From positions 26,899-90,898 of the forward strand of contig NZ_JBNYXW010000023.1 of NCBI RefSeq assembly GCF_051380875.1: a DNA stretch of 64,000 nucleotides. The letters are read 5' to 3'. The notes beneath the pieces were generated by a model, which saw only the letters and a program-made list of their open reading frames with translations, had not been told where the DNA came from and made no database searches. A program made the position numbers and the translations under genes. This stretch comes from Janthinobacterium sp051380875 (GTDB lineage Bacteria; Pseudomonadota; Gammaproteobacteria; Burkholderiales; Burkholderiaceae_D). Of this stretch, positions 15,996-24,818 are shown in pieces (position 1 is the first letter of the stretch; every line of letters begins with the position of its first letter).

Positions 15996-16553
15996 TTAGT
16001 CTACTTGCCAGGCGCCGCTGGTAATCTTGTCGAGCCAGAAGATGCCGATGACGGTCTTCACGTCGGTGATCGTACCATCCTTGACCCACTCCAGCAGTTG
16101 CGGCACGGTGGCCGTGAAAGTTTCCAGGAATTCGCCGTCGTCGAGCTGGCGTTCACCGGCCACCAGGCCGCGTGCCAGGAACAGTTCCAAATGCTCGTCC
16201 GAATAGGCGATGGCGTTGTGGATGGTGGATACAAATTGCCAGTGCGTCGCCGTGTAGCCCGTCTCTTCGAGCAATTCGCGCTGGGCGCAGGCGAGGTGAT
16301 CCTCACCCGCATCGATCTTGCCAGCAGGGAATTCAATAAACACGCGGTCCAGCGGATAGCGGAACTGGCGTTCCATCAGCACCGTGCCGTCGTCCAGCAG
16401 CGGCAGGATGACGACGGCGCCCGGGTGCAGGATGAATTCGCGCGCCGTGATCTTACCGTCAGGCAAGGTGACGCGGTCGCGCTGCACCTGCAGGAAGCCG
16501 CCGCTGTAGACGATCTCGCCGTCCACCTTGGTTTCATTCAGATTCATATCCAT
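15996..16553 (-). CDS. nudF: ADP-ribose pyrophosphatase (NUDIX)
   Basis: 185 residues. Hydrolyses ADP-ribose and related nucleotide sugars to AMP and sugar phosphate. The NUDIX box is complete between G78 and Y100 (G-x5-E-x7-RELLEETGY). The preceding FIEFPAGKID and following HLELFLARGL fit the ADP-ribose pyrophosphatase branch. The ATG at 16553 has AAGGAA just upstream; ATG 16547 is possible. The frame stays open into the repeat element upstream, which is not coding. A strong terminator ends only about 19 nt before the start, an unusual arrangement for the first gene of a transcript. Confidence 0.92.
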   Translation of the reverse strand: MDMNLNETKVDGEIVYSGGFLQVQRDRVTLPDGKITAREFILHPGAVVILPLLDDGTVLMERQFRYPLDRVFIEFPAGKIDAGEDHLACAQRELLEETGYTATHWQFVSTIHNAIAYSDEHLELFLARGLVAGERQLDDGEFLETFTATVPQLLEWVKDGTITDVKTVIGIFWLDKITSGAWQVD

Positions 16554-16571
16554 GCATTTCCTTGGTTGAAT

Positions 16572-16596
16572 AAAAAAACGGCGCCAGAGGCGCCGC
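16572..16596 (-). terminator. Intrinsic terminator of the nuo-DUF2818 operon
   Basis: CGGCGCC and GGCGCCG pair around a 3-nt loop, followed on the minus strand by seven T residues. It lies past the DUF2818 gene and the 118-bp repeat, and only about 19 nt before the nudF start. Confidence 0.85.
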
Positions 16597-16609
16597 TTTC
16601 GGTAGGTAG

Positions 16610-16728
16610 AACACTGACAAAACCGTAGCGAGCGGCAGTGATTTGTGGCTGAGAAGCGGAACTGTGCTTGAGTACAGTGAGCATCGGAGGCCGCAAATCG
16701 CGACGCGCAGTAGGTTTGGTCAGGCGTT
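16610..16728 (-). repeat. Structured intergenic repeat, copy 1
   Basis: About 118 bp, strongly similar to copies at 41881 and 54549. The ends pair (CTGACAAAACC with GGTTTGGTCAG), an inner stem pairs ATTTGTGGC with GCCGCAAAT, and a central hairpin pairs ACTGTGC with GTACAGT. The right end directly abuts the DUF2818 stop codon (TAG, 16729-16731). Confidence 0.85.
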
Positions 16729-17052
16729 CTAGCGGTGCTTGCGCAGGTAGCGTGCGACAAAGCCCGGGAAGGCCAGCACCAGGAACAGGCAGCCGGTGAT
16801 GGCGTAGAACTCCCAGGTTTGCGGGAAACCGTTGCCGATGCGCGCTTCGAGCGCGAACGCCACGGCGCCGACGATGAAATACAGTATCACCATCTCCAGC
16901 AGGCGCAGTGCCAGCGGCTTGCGCCAGCGCTGCCCTTCCGGCGCAACCTTTTTCAAGGGCACGGCGGCAAACAGCTTCTCGTTAAAGAATGGCAGGTTGG
17001 CGCCCAGGATAGCCAGGGCGATCACTAGCCAGCTCGAGACGGTGACATCCAT
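16729..17052 (-). CDS. DUF2818 membrane protein, last gene of the nuo operon
   Basis: A 107-residue inner-membrane protein with three hydrophobic segments (about 5-24, 50-70 and 80-98) and the conserved core NLPFFNEKLFAAVPLK and KPLALRLLEMVILYF. DUF2818 proteins are regularly encoded directly after nuoN in betaproteobacteria, so a role in complex I assembly or stability is suspected but, as far as I know, not shown. It follows nuoN by 3 bp and clearly shares its transcript. The stop codon TAG is immediately followed by repeat copy 1. Confidence 0.88.
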   Translation of the reverse strand: MDVTVSSWLVIALAILGANLPFFNEKLFAAVPLKKVAPEGQRWRKPLALRLLEMVILYFIVGAVAFALEARIGNGFPQTWEFYAITGCLFLVLAFPGFVARYLRKHR

Positions 17053-17055
17053 CGA

Positions 17056-18558
17056 TCAAGACGCCAGAGTCTTGCTGATGGCCGAAGCGCAGGCAGCCAG
17101 GATGCTGTTAGGCATCACGCCCAGGGCCAGGACAAACACGCCGTTCAGTGCCAGCGCCACGCGCATGTCGCCGTGCACGACCAGGGCATTGCTGTCCGTT
17201 GGCTCGTCAAACCACATCATTTTCACGACGCGCAGGTAGTAGAAGGCGCCGATCAGCGAAAACAGCACGGCAGCGATGGTCAGCCACAGCTGGCCCGTCG
17301 CCATCACGGAAGCAAGCACCGAGTACTTGGCCATGAAGCCCATCAGCGGCGGTACGCCGGCCAGCGAGAACATGAACAGGGTCATGACCAGCGCGAAGAT
17401 CGGGCTGCGTTTGCCCAGGCCCTTGAAGTCGGCCAGTTCTTCTGCTTCGAAACCATTACGTGCCAGCAACATGATCACGCCAAAGGTACCCAGCGTGGTA
17501 AACACGTAGGTGATGACGTAGTACATCGAAGCGCCATAGGCGGTGGCCGCGCCAGCCGCGTTCAGGGTGTTGGCCGGACCATCAACGGTACCGGACAGCA
17601 GACCCAGCAGAACGAAGCCCATTTGCGCGATGGTCGAGTATGCCAGCATGCGCTTCAAGTTGGTTTGCGCGATCGCAGTGAAGTTGCCGATCGCCAGCGA
17701 CATCACGGCCAGTACCAGCAGCATTTGCTGCCAGTCATGCGCCATCGGCAGCAAGCCCTCGCCCAGCAAACGCAGGCAGATGGCAAACGCAGCCAGTTTC
17801 GGCGCGCCGCCCAGCAGCAACGTCACGGCCGTTGGCGAACCTTGATACACGTCAGGCACCCACATGTGGAATGGCACGACGCCCAGTTTGAAGGCCAGGC
17901 CGGCAACCAGGAATACCAGGCCGAAGACCATGATGGTGCCGTTGGTCTTGCCGTTTTCCAGCGCCACGCGCAGTTCGCCCAGGTCCAGCGTACCGGAAGC
18001 GCCGTACAGCATCGAGATACCGTACAACATGAAACCGGAGGCCAGCGCGCCCAGGATGAAGTATTTCATGGCCGCTTCCGTCGCCTTGGCGTTATCACGG
18101 CGCAGCGCAATCAGCGCGTACAGCGACAGCGACATCAATTCCAGACCCAGGTAGATGATCAGGAAGTTATTGGCCGAGATCATGATCATCTGGCCCAGCA
18201 GTGCAAACAGGGCCAGCACGTAGAACTCGCCGCCCAGGTTGCCCGACAGCATGTTGCGGTCGGTGGCATAGGCACGCGAGTAGATCAGGGTCAGCGCCAC
18301 GGCGCCGTACGAGAACAGTTTCAGCAGCTGCGACATCGGGTCCGACACGAACATATTGTGGAACGTGTAGACGGTGGTGCCCGCGTTGAAGTCGCCCACG
18401 GTCAGCAAGGCGCAGCCGGCCAGGGTCAGCAAGGACAGCGCGTAGGTGATCGAACGCTTCGCCGCAGGCAAGAACATATCGATCAGCAAAAGCGCCGACG
18501 TGGCGATCAGCAGAAAGATTTCCGCGTACAGCGGTACCAGATTAGGTGCATTAGTCAT
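17056..18558 (-). CDS. nuoN: NADH-quinone oxidoreductase subunit N
   Basis: 500 residues, a proton-pumping antiporter-like subunit in the membrane arm of complex I. About 14 helices are visible, with the Mrp-type core GLELMSLSLYALIAL, a lysine in the MKYFILGALASG helix, and MWVPDVYQGSPTAVTLLL. The length fits the longer NuoN type. The gene lies 16 bp after nuoM and 3 bp before DUF2818. No truncation or frameshift is seen. Confidence 0.97.
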   Translation of the reverse strand: MTNAPNLVPLYAEIFLLIATSALLLIDMFLPAAKRSITYALSLLTLAGCALLTVGDFNAGTTVYTFHNMFVSDPMSQLLKLFSYGAVALTLIYSRAYATDRNMLSGNLGGEFYVLALFALLGQMIMISANNFLIIYLGLELMSLSLYALIALRRDNAKATEAAMKYFILGALASGFMLYGISMLYGASGTLDLGELRVALENGKTNGTIMVFGLVFLVAGLAFKLGVVPFHMWVPDVYQGSPTAVTLLLGGAPKLAAFAICLRLLGEGLLPMAHDWQQMLLVLAVMSLAIGNFTAIAQTNLKRMLAYSTIAQMGFVLLGLLSGTVDGPANTLNAAGAATAYGASMYYVITYVFTTLGTFGVIMLLARNGFEAEELADFKGLGKRSPIFALVMTLFMFSLAGVPPLMGFMAKYSVLASVMATGQLWLTIAAVLFSLIGAFYYLRVVKMMWFDEPTDSNALVVHGDMRVALALNGVFVLALGVMPNSILAACASAISKTLAS

Positions 18559-18574
18559 GTTATCGGTCTTCTAT

Positions 18575-20074
18575 TTAAGGCAACTTGCTGATGGCGACAT
18601 GCTGCAGCAGGTCGGCAACCGAAGTTTGCATCGTGTCGGTGAACGGGGCTGGGTACAGACCCATCACGAGCACGGCGATGGCCAGCACAGCAAGCATGAA
18701 GAATTCACGTTTGTTGATGTCGGTCAATTCGGCCACATGCTTGTTCGTGATCTTGCCGAACACCACGCGCTTGGCCATCCACAGCGAATACGCCGCGCCC
18801 CAGATCAGTGCCGTTGCAGCCAGCAAGCCAATCCAGAAGTTGTATTGCACCGCGCCCAGGATCACCATGAACTCGCCGACGAAGCCGGAGGTCGCTGGCA
18901 AGCCGCAATTGGCCATCGAGAACAGCACGAAGAAGGCGGCAAACTTAGGCATGCGGTTCACGACGCCGCCGTAGTCGGCGATGTTGCGGGTATGCATACG
19001 GTCATACAGCACGCCGATGCACAGGAACATCGCGCCGGAGATAAAGCCGTGCGACACCATCTGCACGATACCGCCCTGCACCGAGATGTCGTTGAACATG
19101 AAGAAGCCCAGGGTGACGAAACCCATGTGCGCGATCGACGAATAGGCGACCAGTTTTTTCATGTCCGTTTGCACCAGGGCAACCAGACCGATGTAGATCA
19201 CGGCGATCAGCGACAAGGTGATCATGAAGCCCGACAGGTAGTGGCTGGCGTCTGGCGTGATTGGCAGCGAAAAACGCAGGAAACCATACGCGCCCAGTTT
19301 CAGCATGATGGCGGCCAGCACGGCGGAGCCGCCCGTAGGCGCTTCCACGTGGACGTCCGGCAGCCATGTATGGACCGGGAACATCGGCACTTTCACCGCG
19401 AAAGCCATCAGGAAGGCCAGGAAGATGAAGATCTGCTCGTTCATCGACAGCTTGAACTGATGCCAAGCCAGGATGTCGAAGGTGCCCGACACGTTGCGCA
19501 GGTAGATGATGGCAACGAGGGTCAGCAGCGAACCGAAGAAGGTGTACAGGAAGAACTTGAACGACGCGTACACGCGGTTCGAGCCGCCCCAGATACCGAT
19601 GATGATGAACATCGGTATCAGGGTCGCTTCAAAGAAGAAGTAGAACAGCAAGCCGTCGAGCGCGCAGAACACGCCGATCATCAGGCCCGACAGGATCAAA
19701 AAGGCACCCATGTACTGGGCGATGCGCTTCTCGATCACTTGCCAAGCGGAAATAACGACGATGACCGTGATGAACGCCGTCAGTGGAATGAACCACAGCG
19801 ACAGGCCGTCGATACCCAGCGAGTACCAGATATTGAAGGTTTCAATCCACGGTGCCTTTTCGACGAATTGCATGCCGTGCGCGGCGTTGTCGAAATGCTG
19901 GATCAGCGGCAAGGTGCACAGCATGCTGAGCACCGCGCCAGCCAGTGACAGCCAGCGGGTAAAGCCCGCTTTGCTGTCACGGCCGAGAGCCAAGACCAGG
20001 ACGCCGCAAATAATCGGCACCCAGATCGACAGACTCAGGTAAGGAGGTAGTGTAGAAATCGTAGACTGCATCAT
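18575..20074 (-). CDS. nuoM: NADH-quinone oxidoreductase subunit M
   Basis: 499 residues, the middle antiporter-like proton pump of the complex I membrane arm. Diagnostic stretches are FEATLIPMFIIIGIWGG (Glu of TM5), VKVPMFPVHTWLPDVHVEAPTGGS (Lys of TM7 and the His/Trp region) and AHMGFVTLGF. About 14 helices are predicted. The gene is 29 bp downstream of nuoL and 16 bp upstream of nuoN. Family membership is clear; the length is close to E. coli NuoM (509). Confidence 0.97.
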   Translation of the reverse strand: MMQSTISTLPPYLSLSIWVPIICGVLVLALGRDSKAGFTRWLSLAGAVLSMLCTLPLIQHFDNAAHGMQFVEKAPWIETFNIWYSLGIDGLSLWFIPLTAFITVIVVISAWQVIEKRIAQYMGAFLILSGLMIGVFCALDGLLFYFFFEATLIPMFIIIGIWGGSNRVYASFKFFLYTFFGSLLTLVAIIYLRNVSGTFDILAWHQFKLSMNEQIFIFLAFLMAFAVKVPMFPVHTWLPDVHVEAPTGGSAVLAAIMLKLGAYGFLRFSLPITPDASHYLSGFMITLSLIAVIYIGLVALVQTDMKKLVAYSSIAHMGFVTLGFFMFNDISVQGGIVQMVSHGFISGAMFLCIGVLYDRMHTRNIADYGGVVNRMPKFAAFFVLFSMANCGLPATSGFVGEFMVILGAVQYNFWIGLLAATALIWGAAYSLWMAKRVVFGKITNKHVAELTDINKREFFMLAVLAIAVLVMGLYPAPFTDTMQTSVADLLQHVAISKLP

Positions 20075-20103
20075 GGTTCTCAGTATTCTTTTATCAGGTC
20101 AGC

Positions 20104-22182
20104 TTACTTAGCGGGCCAGAATGGCAGGAAATAGATCAGGAAGCCCAGCACGCCCAGGATCATCACGAATGCATAGTGATAGATGTAGCCGGTCTGCAAG
20201 CCTCGCGACAGCGAGGACAGCCAGGCGACGACCTTGGCGCTACCGTTGACCAGCAGGCCATCGATCAGCTTCTTGTCACCGAAGTTCCACAGGCCATTGC
20301 CCAGCAAGCGGGCACCGCCGGCGAACACGACTTCATTGAACTTGTCCATGTAGTACTTGTTGTCGAGCAAGGTGTGGATCGCGTGGAACTTGGCAAAGAA
20401 CCAAGCTGGTACGCGCGGGTTGACCATGTAGCAGTAGTAGGCTGCCACCACGCCGGACAATGCCAGCCAGAACGGTGCCGTCGACAGGCCGTGGATCGCC
20501 ATCGCCATCGCGCCGTGGAACTCATGCGACAACTCTTCCATTGCTGGATGATTTTCGCCGACGAAGATCACGCCCTTGAAGAAATCGCCATGCAGCATCG
20601 GGCCGATGGTGAAGTAACCGATGACCAGCGAAGGAATCGCCAGCATGACCAGCGGGAACCACACCACGAATGGGGATTCATGCGGCTTCTGGCCAGGTTC
20701 CAGGCCGTGGTGGCCATGGTCTTCTTCTTCGTCGTGTGCGTCGGAATCATGCTTGGCAGCAGGCGCGTGATGGTCGTCGTGACCATGCGCATGTGGCTGG
20801 CCGAAACGTTCCTTGCCGTGGAAGACGAGGAAATACATGCGGAACGAGTAGAACGCAGTGACGAACACGCCCGCCAGCACGGCGAACTGGGCAAAGCCAG
20901 CGCCCCAGATGTGCGTCGCTTCGACGGCTTCGATGATGCTGTCCTTCGAGTAGAAACCGGAGAACAGCGGCGTGCCGATCAGGGCCAGCGAACCGACCAG
21001 TGACGTGATCCAGGTAATTGGCATGTACTTGCGCAGGCCGCCCATGTTGCGGATGTCCTGGTCATGGTGCATGCCGATGATGACCGAACCGGCACCCAGG
21101 AACAGCAGTGCCTTGAAGAATGCGTGCGTCATCAGGTGGAACACGGCTACCGAGTACGCGGACGAGCCCAGTGCGACGGTCATGTAGCCCAGCTGCGACA
21201 GCGTCGAGTAAGCGACGACGCGCTTGATGTCATTCTGGATGATGCCCAAAAATCCCATGAACAGTGCCGTGATGGAACCGATCACCAGGATGAAGGACAG
21301 TGCCGTGTCGGACAGTTCGAACAGCGGCGACATGCGCGAGACCATGAAGATACCGGCCGTCACCATCGTCGCGGCGTGAATCAGTGCCGAGATCGGGGTA
21401 GGACCTTCCATCGAATCAGGCAGCCACACGTGCAGCGGGAACTGCGCCGATTTGCCCATCGCGCCGATGAACAGGCAGATGCAGGCAACCGTCAGCAGGG
21501 CCCAGTCGGTACCCGGCAAGCTTAGCAGCGCCAGTTCGTCTTTCTTGGCAAACACTTCCTGGTAGTTCATGGTGCCGGCATACGCCAGCAGCAGGCCGAT
21601 GCCCAGGATGAAGCCGAAGTCGCCCACGCGGTTGACCAGGAAAGCCTTCATGTTGGCCACGATGGCCGTCGGACGCTGGTACCAGAAACCGATCAGCAGG
21701 TAAGACACCAGGCCCACGGCTTCCCAACCGAAGAACAGTTGCAGGAAGTTGTTGGCCATGACCAGCATCAACATCGAGAAGGTGAACAGCGAGATGTAGG
21801 AGAAGAAGCGGTTGTAGCCTTCATCGTCCTTCATGTAGCCGATCGTATAGATGTGCACCATCAATGACACGAAGGTGACCACGCACATCATCATCGCCGA
21901 CAGCGAATCGATCTGGAAGCCCACTTCCATCTTCAGGGTGCCGATCGTCATCCAGTTATAGATGGTGCCATTGAACGTCGCGCCATCCATCACTGCCAGC
22001 AACGTGTGCACGGACAGGATGAACGCTATCAGTACGCCCAGGATCGTCGCGGTATGCGACGTCTTGCGTCCGACCAAATTACCCAGGAACTGGGTGCCTA
22101 GCAAACCTGCAATCGCGGCACCGGCCAGCGGCGCCAGCGGTACGGCAAGAAGGAGGTTAGGGTTGAGGAGTTGCCCCGCCAT
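20104..22182 (-). CDS. nuoL: NADH-quinone oxidoreductase subunit L
   Basis: 692 residues, the distal proton-pumping subunit, including the long lateral helix. Typical segments are FGWEAVGLVSYLLIGFW (Glu of TM5), GKSAQFPLHVWLPDSMEGPTPISALIHAATMV and STLSQLGYM. It is longer than E. coli NuoL (613), mainly because of a His/Asp/Glu-rich loop at about residues 458-495 (PHAHGHDDHH, DAHDEEEDHGHH) between helices. Such loops occur in other betaproteobacterial NuoL and could bind metal. The gene is 46 bp after nuoK. Confidence 0.97.
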   Translation of the reverse strand: MAGQLLNPNLLLAVPLAPLAGAAIAGLLGTQFLGNLVGRKTSHTATILGVLIAFILSVHTLLAVMDGATFNGTIYNWMTIGTLKMEVGFQIDSLSAMMMCVVTFVSLMVHIYTIGYMKDDEGYNRFFSYISLFTFSMLMLVMANNFLQLFFGWEAVGLVSYLLIGFWYQRPTAIVANMKAFLVNRVGDFGFILGIGLLLAYAGTMNYQEVFAKKDELALLSLPGTDWALLTVACICLFIGAMGKSAQFPLHVWLPDSMEGPTPISALIHAATMVTAGIFMVSRMSPLFELSDTALSFILVIGSITALFMGFLGIIQNDIKRVVAYSTLSQLGYMTVALGSSAYSVAVFHLMTHAFFKALLFLGAGSVIIGMHHDQDIRNMGGLRKYMPITWITSLVGSLALIGTPLFSGFYSKDSIIEAVEATHIWGAGFAQFAVLAGVFVTAFYSFRMYFLVFHGKERFGQPHAHGHDDHHAPAAKHDSDAHDEEEDHGHHGLEPGQKPHESPFVVWFPLVMLAIPSLVIGYFTIGPMLHGDFFKGVIFVGENHPAMEELSHEFHGAMAMAIHGLSTAPFWLALSGVVAAYYCYMVNPRVPAWFFAKFHAIHTLLDNKYYMDKFNEVVFAGGARLLGNGLWNFGDKKLIDGLLVNGSAKVVAWLSSLSRGLQTGYIYHYAFVMILGVLGFLIYFLPFWPAK

Positions 22183-22228
22183 GATGAACCTTAATCGTTA
22201 TTATTCGAGAGATCGAGTCTGAAAAACA

Positions 22229-22537
22229 TCAGCCTTTGAGGCTGTCCAGGTCTTCGACGTTGATGGTATCCAGATTACGGAACATCACCACCAGAATAGC
22301 CAGACCGATAGCCGACTCAGCGGCGGCAACCGTCAGGATGAAGAAAACGAAGATCTGACCGGCCGCGTCACCCATGAAATGGGAGAACGCGATGAAATTC
22401 ATATTCACCGCCAGCAGCATCAATTCGATTGCCATCAGCAATACGATGATGTTCTTGCGGTTCAGGAAAATACCGACGATCGAGATTGCGAACAGGATCG
22501 CGCCCAGGACCAGAAAATGTGTGAGCGATAATGTCAT
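22229..22537 (-). CDS. nuoK: NADH-quinone oxidoreductase subunit K
   Basis: 102 residues, three transmembrane helices, in the membrane arm next to NuoJ. The conserved glutamates used in proton transfer are visible in VLLMAIELMLLAVNMNF and VAAAESAIGLAI. It overlaps nuoJ by 4 bp (ATGA), so the two are translationally coupled. Length and helix count match the family exactly. Confidence 0.97.
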   Translation of the reverse strand: MTLSLTHFLVLGAILFAISIVGIFLNRKNIIVLLMAIELMLLAVNMNFIAFSHFMGDAAGQIFVFFILTVAAAESAIGLAILVVMFRNLDTINVEDLDSLKG

Positions 22538-23166
22538 GGTGCCTCCTTAACGTCCGGCTCAGCCGCAGGACGCTCGACGACCGCGTCCATCTTGATGATC
22601 TTCAGGCGGTCGTTACGCTTGACGCGCACAGCCATGCCCGGATCGAAATGCTTGGTGTCCTTGCGTTTGCGCAAGGTCAATGCGACAGCGGCAACGATGG
22701 CCACCAGCAGCACGACGGCAGCGATCTCGAAAGCGAACACATACGTCGTGTAGATCAGCATGCCCAGTTCCTTGGTGCCGCCCAGGTTGACGTTCACCGG
22801 CGCGATGCTCGGCGTAAAGTTGCGGAAACCGTGCCACAGGACGGCAGCCATTTCCAGCACGATGATTGCGCCCACCGTCACCGACAATGGCAGGTAGCCC
22901 CAGAAGCCTTCGCGCATGCGGTCGATATTGATATCGAGCATCATGACCACGAAGAGGAACAGCACCATCACGGCGCCGACATAGACCAGTACCAGCACGA
23001 TGGCCAGGAATTCAGCTTGCAGCAGCATCCAGATGCCCGCTGCGGAGAAGAAGGACAGTACCAGGAACAGTACTGCGTGGACCGGATTACGGGCCGTGAT
23101 GACGCGCGTCGCTGCCAGAATCAAGATCAGCGCGAAGGCGTAAAACAAAATTGTTTTAAAGTCCAT
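22534..23166 (-). CDS. nuoJ: NADH-quinone oxidoreductase subunit J
   Basis: 210 residues with five transmembrane helices; part of the hinge between the quinone site and the antiporter-like subunits. The segments NPVHAVLFLVLSFFSAAGIWMLL and YVGAVMVLFLFVVMML (containing the pi-bulge helix with its Tyr and Gly) are characteristic. A basic cytoplasmic tail follows the last helix. It overlaps nuoK by 4 bp and lies 66 bp after nuoI, the largest gap in the operon. Confidence 0.96.
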   Translation of the reverse strand: MDFKTILFYAFALILILAATRVITARNPVHAVLFLVLSFFSAAGIWMLLQAEFLAIVLVLVYVGAVMVLFLFVVMMLDINIDRMREGFWGYLPLSVTVGAIIVLEMAAVLWHGFRNFTPSIAPVNVNLGGTKELGMLIYTTYVFAFEIAAVVLLVAIVAAVALTLRKRKDTKHFDPGMAVRVKRNDRLKIIKMDAVVERPAAEPDVKEAP

Positions 23167-23232
23167 AAAAAACCCAATAGACGTACAGATGAACGAGGGG
23201 CGCGCCGCAGCTTGTCAGCTGCGGCGCATCCA

Positions 23233-23721
23233 TCAGCGATAAGGTGCGTCGGCGGCGCGCGCAGCGGCGATGTCATTTTCATAACGGTCACCCACGGCCA
23301 GCAACATCTCTTTCGTGTAGTACAAATCCCCGCGTTTCTCGCCGTGGTATTCCAGGATTTGCGTCTCGACGATCGAATCGACCGGGCAGGACTCTTCGCA
23401 GAAACCGCAGAAGATGCACTTGGTCAAGTCGATATCGTAACGCGTGGTGCGGCGCGAACCGTCGTCACGCTGTTCCGATTCGATCGTGATGGCCATCGCC
23501 GGGCAAACTGCTTCGCACAGTTTGCAGGCGATGCAACGTTCCTCGCCGTTCGGGTAGCGGCGCAGCGCGTGCAAGCCACGGAAACGCGGCGAGATCGGTG
23601 TCTTCTCTTCCGGGAATTGCACCGTGATCTTGCGCGAAAACATGTACTTGCCTGTCAGCGCCATGCCCTTGATCAGCTCGCCCAACAACAGGCTGCTGAG
23701 GAAATCTTTTACCTTATCCAT
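23233..23721 (-). CDS. nuoI: NADH-quinone oxidoreductase subunit I
   Basis: 162 residues, a peripheral ferredoxin-like subunit carrying two [4Fe-4S] clusters (N6a and N6b) on the path to N2. The two cluster motifs CIACKLCEAVCP and CIFCGFCEESCPVD are intact. The ATG at 23721 gives the usual N-terminus MDKVKDFLSSLLL; the frame is open further upstream into nuoH, but those residues do not belong to the family. It lies 14 bp after nuoH. Confidence 0.97.
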   Translation of the reverse strand: MDKVKDFLSSLLLGELIKGMALTGKYMFSRKITVQFPEEKTPISPRFRGLHALRRYPNGEERCIACKLCEAVCPAMAITIESEQRDDGSRRTTRYDIDLTKCIFCGFCEESCPVDSIVETQILEYHGEKRGDLYYTKEMLLAVGDRYENDIAAARAADAPYR

Positions 23722-23735
23722 TCGTATGCACTCTC

Positions 23736-24818
23736 TTACTTCCAAATATTCCAGGATGTCTGCATCCAGGCAGCGACGAAGACCAGGTAGACCAGCGTCA
23801 ACGGGATAAACACTTTCCAACCGAGGCGCATGATCTGGTCATAACGGTAGCGAGGGAAAGTACCGCGCACCCAGATGAACACCGACACGATGAAGAAGGT
23901 TTTCGCAAACAGCCAGAAGAAGCCGCCGAAACCGCCCCAGAATTCGAGGAAGGCAAACGGTGCAGACCAGCCGCCGAGGAACATGATCGCAGCCAGGGCG
24001 CCGATCAGGATCATGTTGGCGTATTCGGCCAGCATGAACATGGCGTAGGCCATGCCCGAGTACTCGACCATGTGGCCGGCGACGATTTCCGACTCGCCTT
24101 CGACGACGTCGAATGGATGGCGGTTGGCTTCAGCCAGGCCCGACACCAGGTAAATGACGAACATCGGCAGCAGCGGCAGCCAGTTCCACGACATGAAGTT
24201 GACGCCCTTGTCGGCGAAGTAGCCGATTTGCTGGCCGCCGACGATGTCGATGAAGTTCAGGCTGCCCGAGACCATCAGCACGATGACCATCACGAAGCCC
24301 ATCGGGATTTCATACGAAATCATCTGTGCCGAAGCGCGCATGGCGCCCATGAACGAGTACTTCGAGTTCGAGGCCCAGCCGGCGATGATGATGCCGTAGA
24401 CTTCCATCGAGGTAATCGCCAGCAGCAGCAGCAAGCCCGCGTTGACGTTGGCCAGCACCGCTTCCGGACCGAACGGTACGACCGACCAGGCGGCCAGGGC
24501 CGGCATGATGGTCATGATCGGACCGATCACGAACAGGCCCTTGGCGGCCTTGGCCGGGATGATGATCTCTTTGAACAAGAGTTTCAGCGCATCGGCGATC
24601 GGCTGCAGCAAGCCCAGCGGACCGACGCGGTTCGGGCCGACGCGGATCTGGATCCAGCCGATCAGCTTGCGTTCCCACAAGGTCGCGTAGGCAACCAGAC
24701 CCATCAGCGGCAGCAGCACGCACAGGATCTTGATCAGGGTCCAGAAGAAAGGCCACGCACCGCCCAGCAAATCCTGGCCGCTACTGTTGATGACGTTTAC
24801 AAATTCAGGCAGAGCCAT
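23736..24818 (-). CDS. nuoH: NADH-quinone oxidoreductase subunit H
   Basis: 360 residues, eight or nine transmembrane helices, forming with NuoB and NuoD the quinone-binding chamber. The signatures ERKLIGWIQIRVGPNRVGP, SGLAEANRHPFDVVEGESEIVAG and EYANMI are present. The start codon shares one base with the nuoG stop (TGATG), so translation is coupled. Length is slightly above E. coli NuoH (325). Confidence 0.97.
   Translation of the reverse strand: MALPEFVNVINSSGQDLLGGAWPFFWTLIKILCVLLPLMGLVAYATLWERKLIGWIQIRVGPNRVGPLGLLQPIADALKLLFKEIIIPAKAAKGLFVIGPIMTIMPALAAWSVVPFGPEAVLANVNAGLLLLLAITSMEVYGIIIAGWASNSKYSFMGAMRASAQMISYEIPMGFVMVIVLMVSGSLNFIDIVGGQQIGYFADKGVNFMSWNWLPLLPMFVIYLVSGLAEANRHPFDVVEGESEIVAGHMVEYSGMAYAMFMLAEYANMILIGALAAIMFLGGWSAPFAFLEFWGGFGGFFWLFAKTFFIVSVFIWVRGTFPRYRYDQIMRLGWKVFIPLTLVYLVFVAAWMQTSWNIWK

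Noticed and set aside
16554..16760. Upstream extension of nudF through the repeat
   Set aside because: The frame is open by chance. Similar peptide appears where copy 3 is read, so it reflects the repeat and not a protein.
17173..19948. Two open frames of about 470-500 codons on the + strand
   Set aside because: They lie opposite nuoN and nuoM and have Gln/His/Arg-rich composition without motifs.
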